Positions 6,750 through 7,431 of a stretch of DNA of 7,431 nt are shown piece by piece (the first letter of the stretch is position 1; each line of letters begins with the position of its first letter). The position numbers were made by a program, and so were the translations under genes. The stretch is from Acidobacteriaceae bacterium. Lineage in GTDB: Bacteria > Acidobacteriota > Terriglobia > Terriglobales > Acidobacteriaceae. The stretch spans positions 1 through 7,431 of the forward strand of contig PMOF01000136.1 in assembly GCA_003162495.1 (NCBI GenBank), in the 5' to 3' direction. The notes below the pieces were generated by a model. It saw only the letters and a list, made by a program, of their open reading frames with translations, was not told where the DNA came from and ran no database searches.

Positions 6750-6783
6750 CCAGTTTTGTGTTGCGTATTTTAGACTCGGGACA

Positions 6784-7431
6784 CTAGGATTTTTCGGCAA
6801 TCAGCAGGCGCAGGTCGCGCAGATTTTGGCCGGTGCGGCCTGTCACCACAGAATCTCCCAGGGCGGTGAACATGGGACAGGCATTGAATGCGGCCAGCGA
6901 TGCCTTCAGGTGAAATCCGAATGCGTGTGCGCGGGTGACCGTCGTGGGATCGGCGATGGCTCCGGCCGCCTGGGTGTTTCCATCGATGCCGTCGGAACCG
7001 GCGCTGAGCACTGTGAGCCGTTCGCCCGGATAGCTTTCCAGCTCCAACGCGCAGGCCATCACAAACTGCTGGTTGCGGCCGCCGGCGCCGGGGACGCGGT
7101 CAATCGTTACCGTCACCTCGCCTACCGAGATCAGGCACAGGCGCGGATGGACGGCGCGCAGGGCGTGAAAGCGTTCCAGAAGATAGCGCGCGGCGTCGGC
7201 GTAGTCCCAGTCGTCGCAACTGTTGTCTACCACGGCATGGTAGCCGGCCTTCTGCGCCAGTGCGCGGGCGTTCTCCACCAGGTCGTGGCTTGAAAGCAGA
7301 ATCTCAAAGACTGAATCGCGAAAGGCCGGGTCCTCGCCGGACATGGAGGCAGCCGCAGTCACCCGCCGTGCGGTGGCCGCATTCGCCCATGGCATGCGGG
7401 GAAAGAACGGTGGGCGCCAACCTTTGTTGCC
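6784..7431 (-). CDS. Glycerate 2-kinase (DUF4147/MOFRL), C-terminal part only
   Basis: The frame is open to the window edge, so the start lies beyond 7431; 215 residues are visible. An internal ATG at 7395 is not the true start, because the reading continues in frame upstream with GWRPPFFPRMPWANAATARR. The C-terminal MOFRL domain is clear: GEVTVTI followed by GAGGRNQQFVMA, then LSAGSDGIDGNTQAAGAI and finally LGDSVVTGRTGQNLRDLRLL. These are the most conserved blocks of the family, which phosphorylates D-glycerate to 2-phosphoglycerate with ATP in the cytoplasm, feeding serine, glyoxylate or sugar-acid breakdown into glycolysis. 'SVGE' replaces the more usual 'SGGE' at the start of the domain, a small deviation. 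It is transcribed toward the LacI-type gene but is separated from it by 265 bases and hairpins. Confidence 0.88.
   Translation of the reverse strand, partial: GNKGWRPPFFPRMPWANAATARRVTAAASMSGEDPAFRDSVFEILLSSHDLVENARALAQKAGYHAVVDNSCDDWDYADAARYLLERFHALRAVHPRLCLISVGEVTVTIDRVPGAGGRNQQFVMACALELESYPGERLTVLSAGSDGIDGNTQAAGAIADPTTVTRAHAFGFHLKASLAAFNACPMFTALGDSVVTGRTGQNLRDLRLLIAEKS

Overview
The window looks like an ordinary stretch of a GC-rich chromosome from an Acidobacteriota/Terriglobia-type bacterium. Four things suggest this: a VWFA-related secreted protein of the kind expanded in Acidobacteria, an M56 (BlaR1-type) membrane protease with a glycine-containing heptad tail, a lipoprotein protease with two Ig-like domains, and an intergenic palindromic element of a style I associate with Acidobacteria. 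The taxonomic call is inference from protein families; there is no rRNA or other direct marker. I see no tRNA, rRNA, CRISPR array, insertion sequence or phage gene.

Layout. Positions 1-1509 (+) hold the 3' part of an M56 metallopeptidase gene whose first visible codons carry the HExxH zinc motif. After a 136-base gap with a perfect 16-base palindrome and a possible -35 box, positions 1646-2845 (+) encode a secreted VWFA-domain protein. A 125-base convergent gap with an inverted repeat separates it from a minus-strand block. In transcription order that block holds the 3' part of a glycerate 2-kinase gene (MOFRL domain, 7431-6784), a spacer with a two-hairpin REP-like element (6749-6661), a LacI-family repressor (6518-5463), a spacer with a decayed small hairpin, and a large trypsin-like lipoprotein protease (5226-2971).

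How the genes may work together. The two plus-strand genes could form an envelope-sensing pair: a membrane protease followed by a secreted VWFA protein, the latter under a palindromic operator. The repressor of that operator is not in view. The LacI regulator and the glycerate kinase suggest sugar or sugar-acid use, but the REP-like spacer argues against a simple operon. The protease lipoprotein has a complete His/Asp/Ser triad, a NAL1-like catalytic signature and a duplicated C-terminal module, and is probably an independent envelope enzyme.

I found no clearly new multi-gene system. The points most worth a second look are the M56 heptad tail in place of a beta-lactam sensor domain, the palindrome at 1583-1598, the degenerate metal site of the VWFA protein, the duplicated tail of the protease, and the REP-like element.
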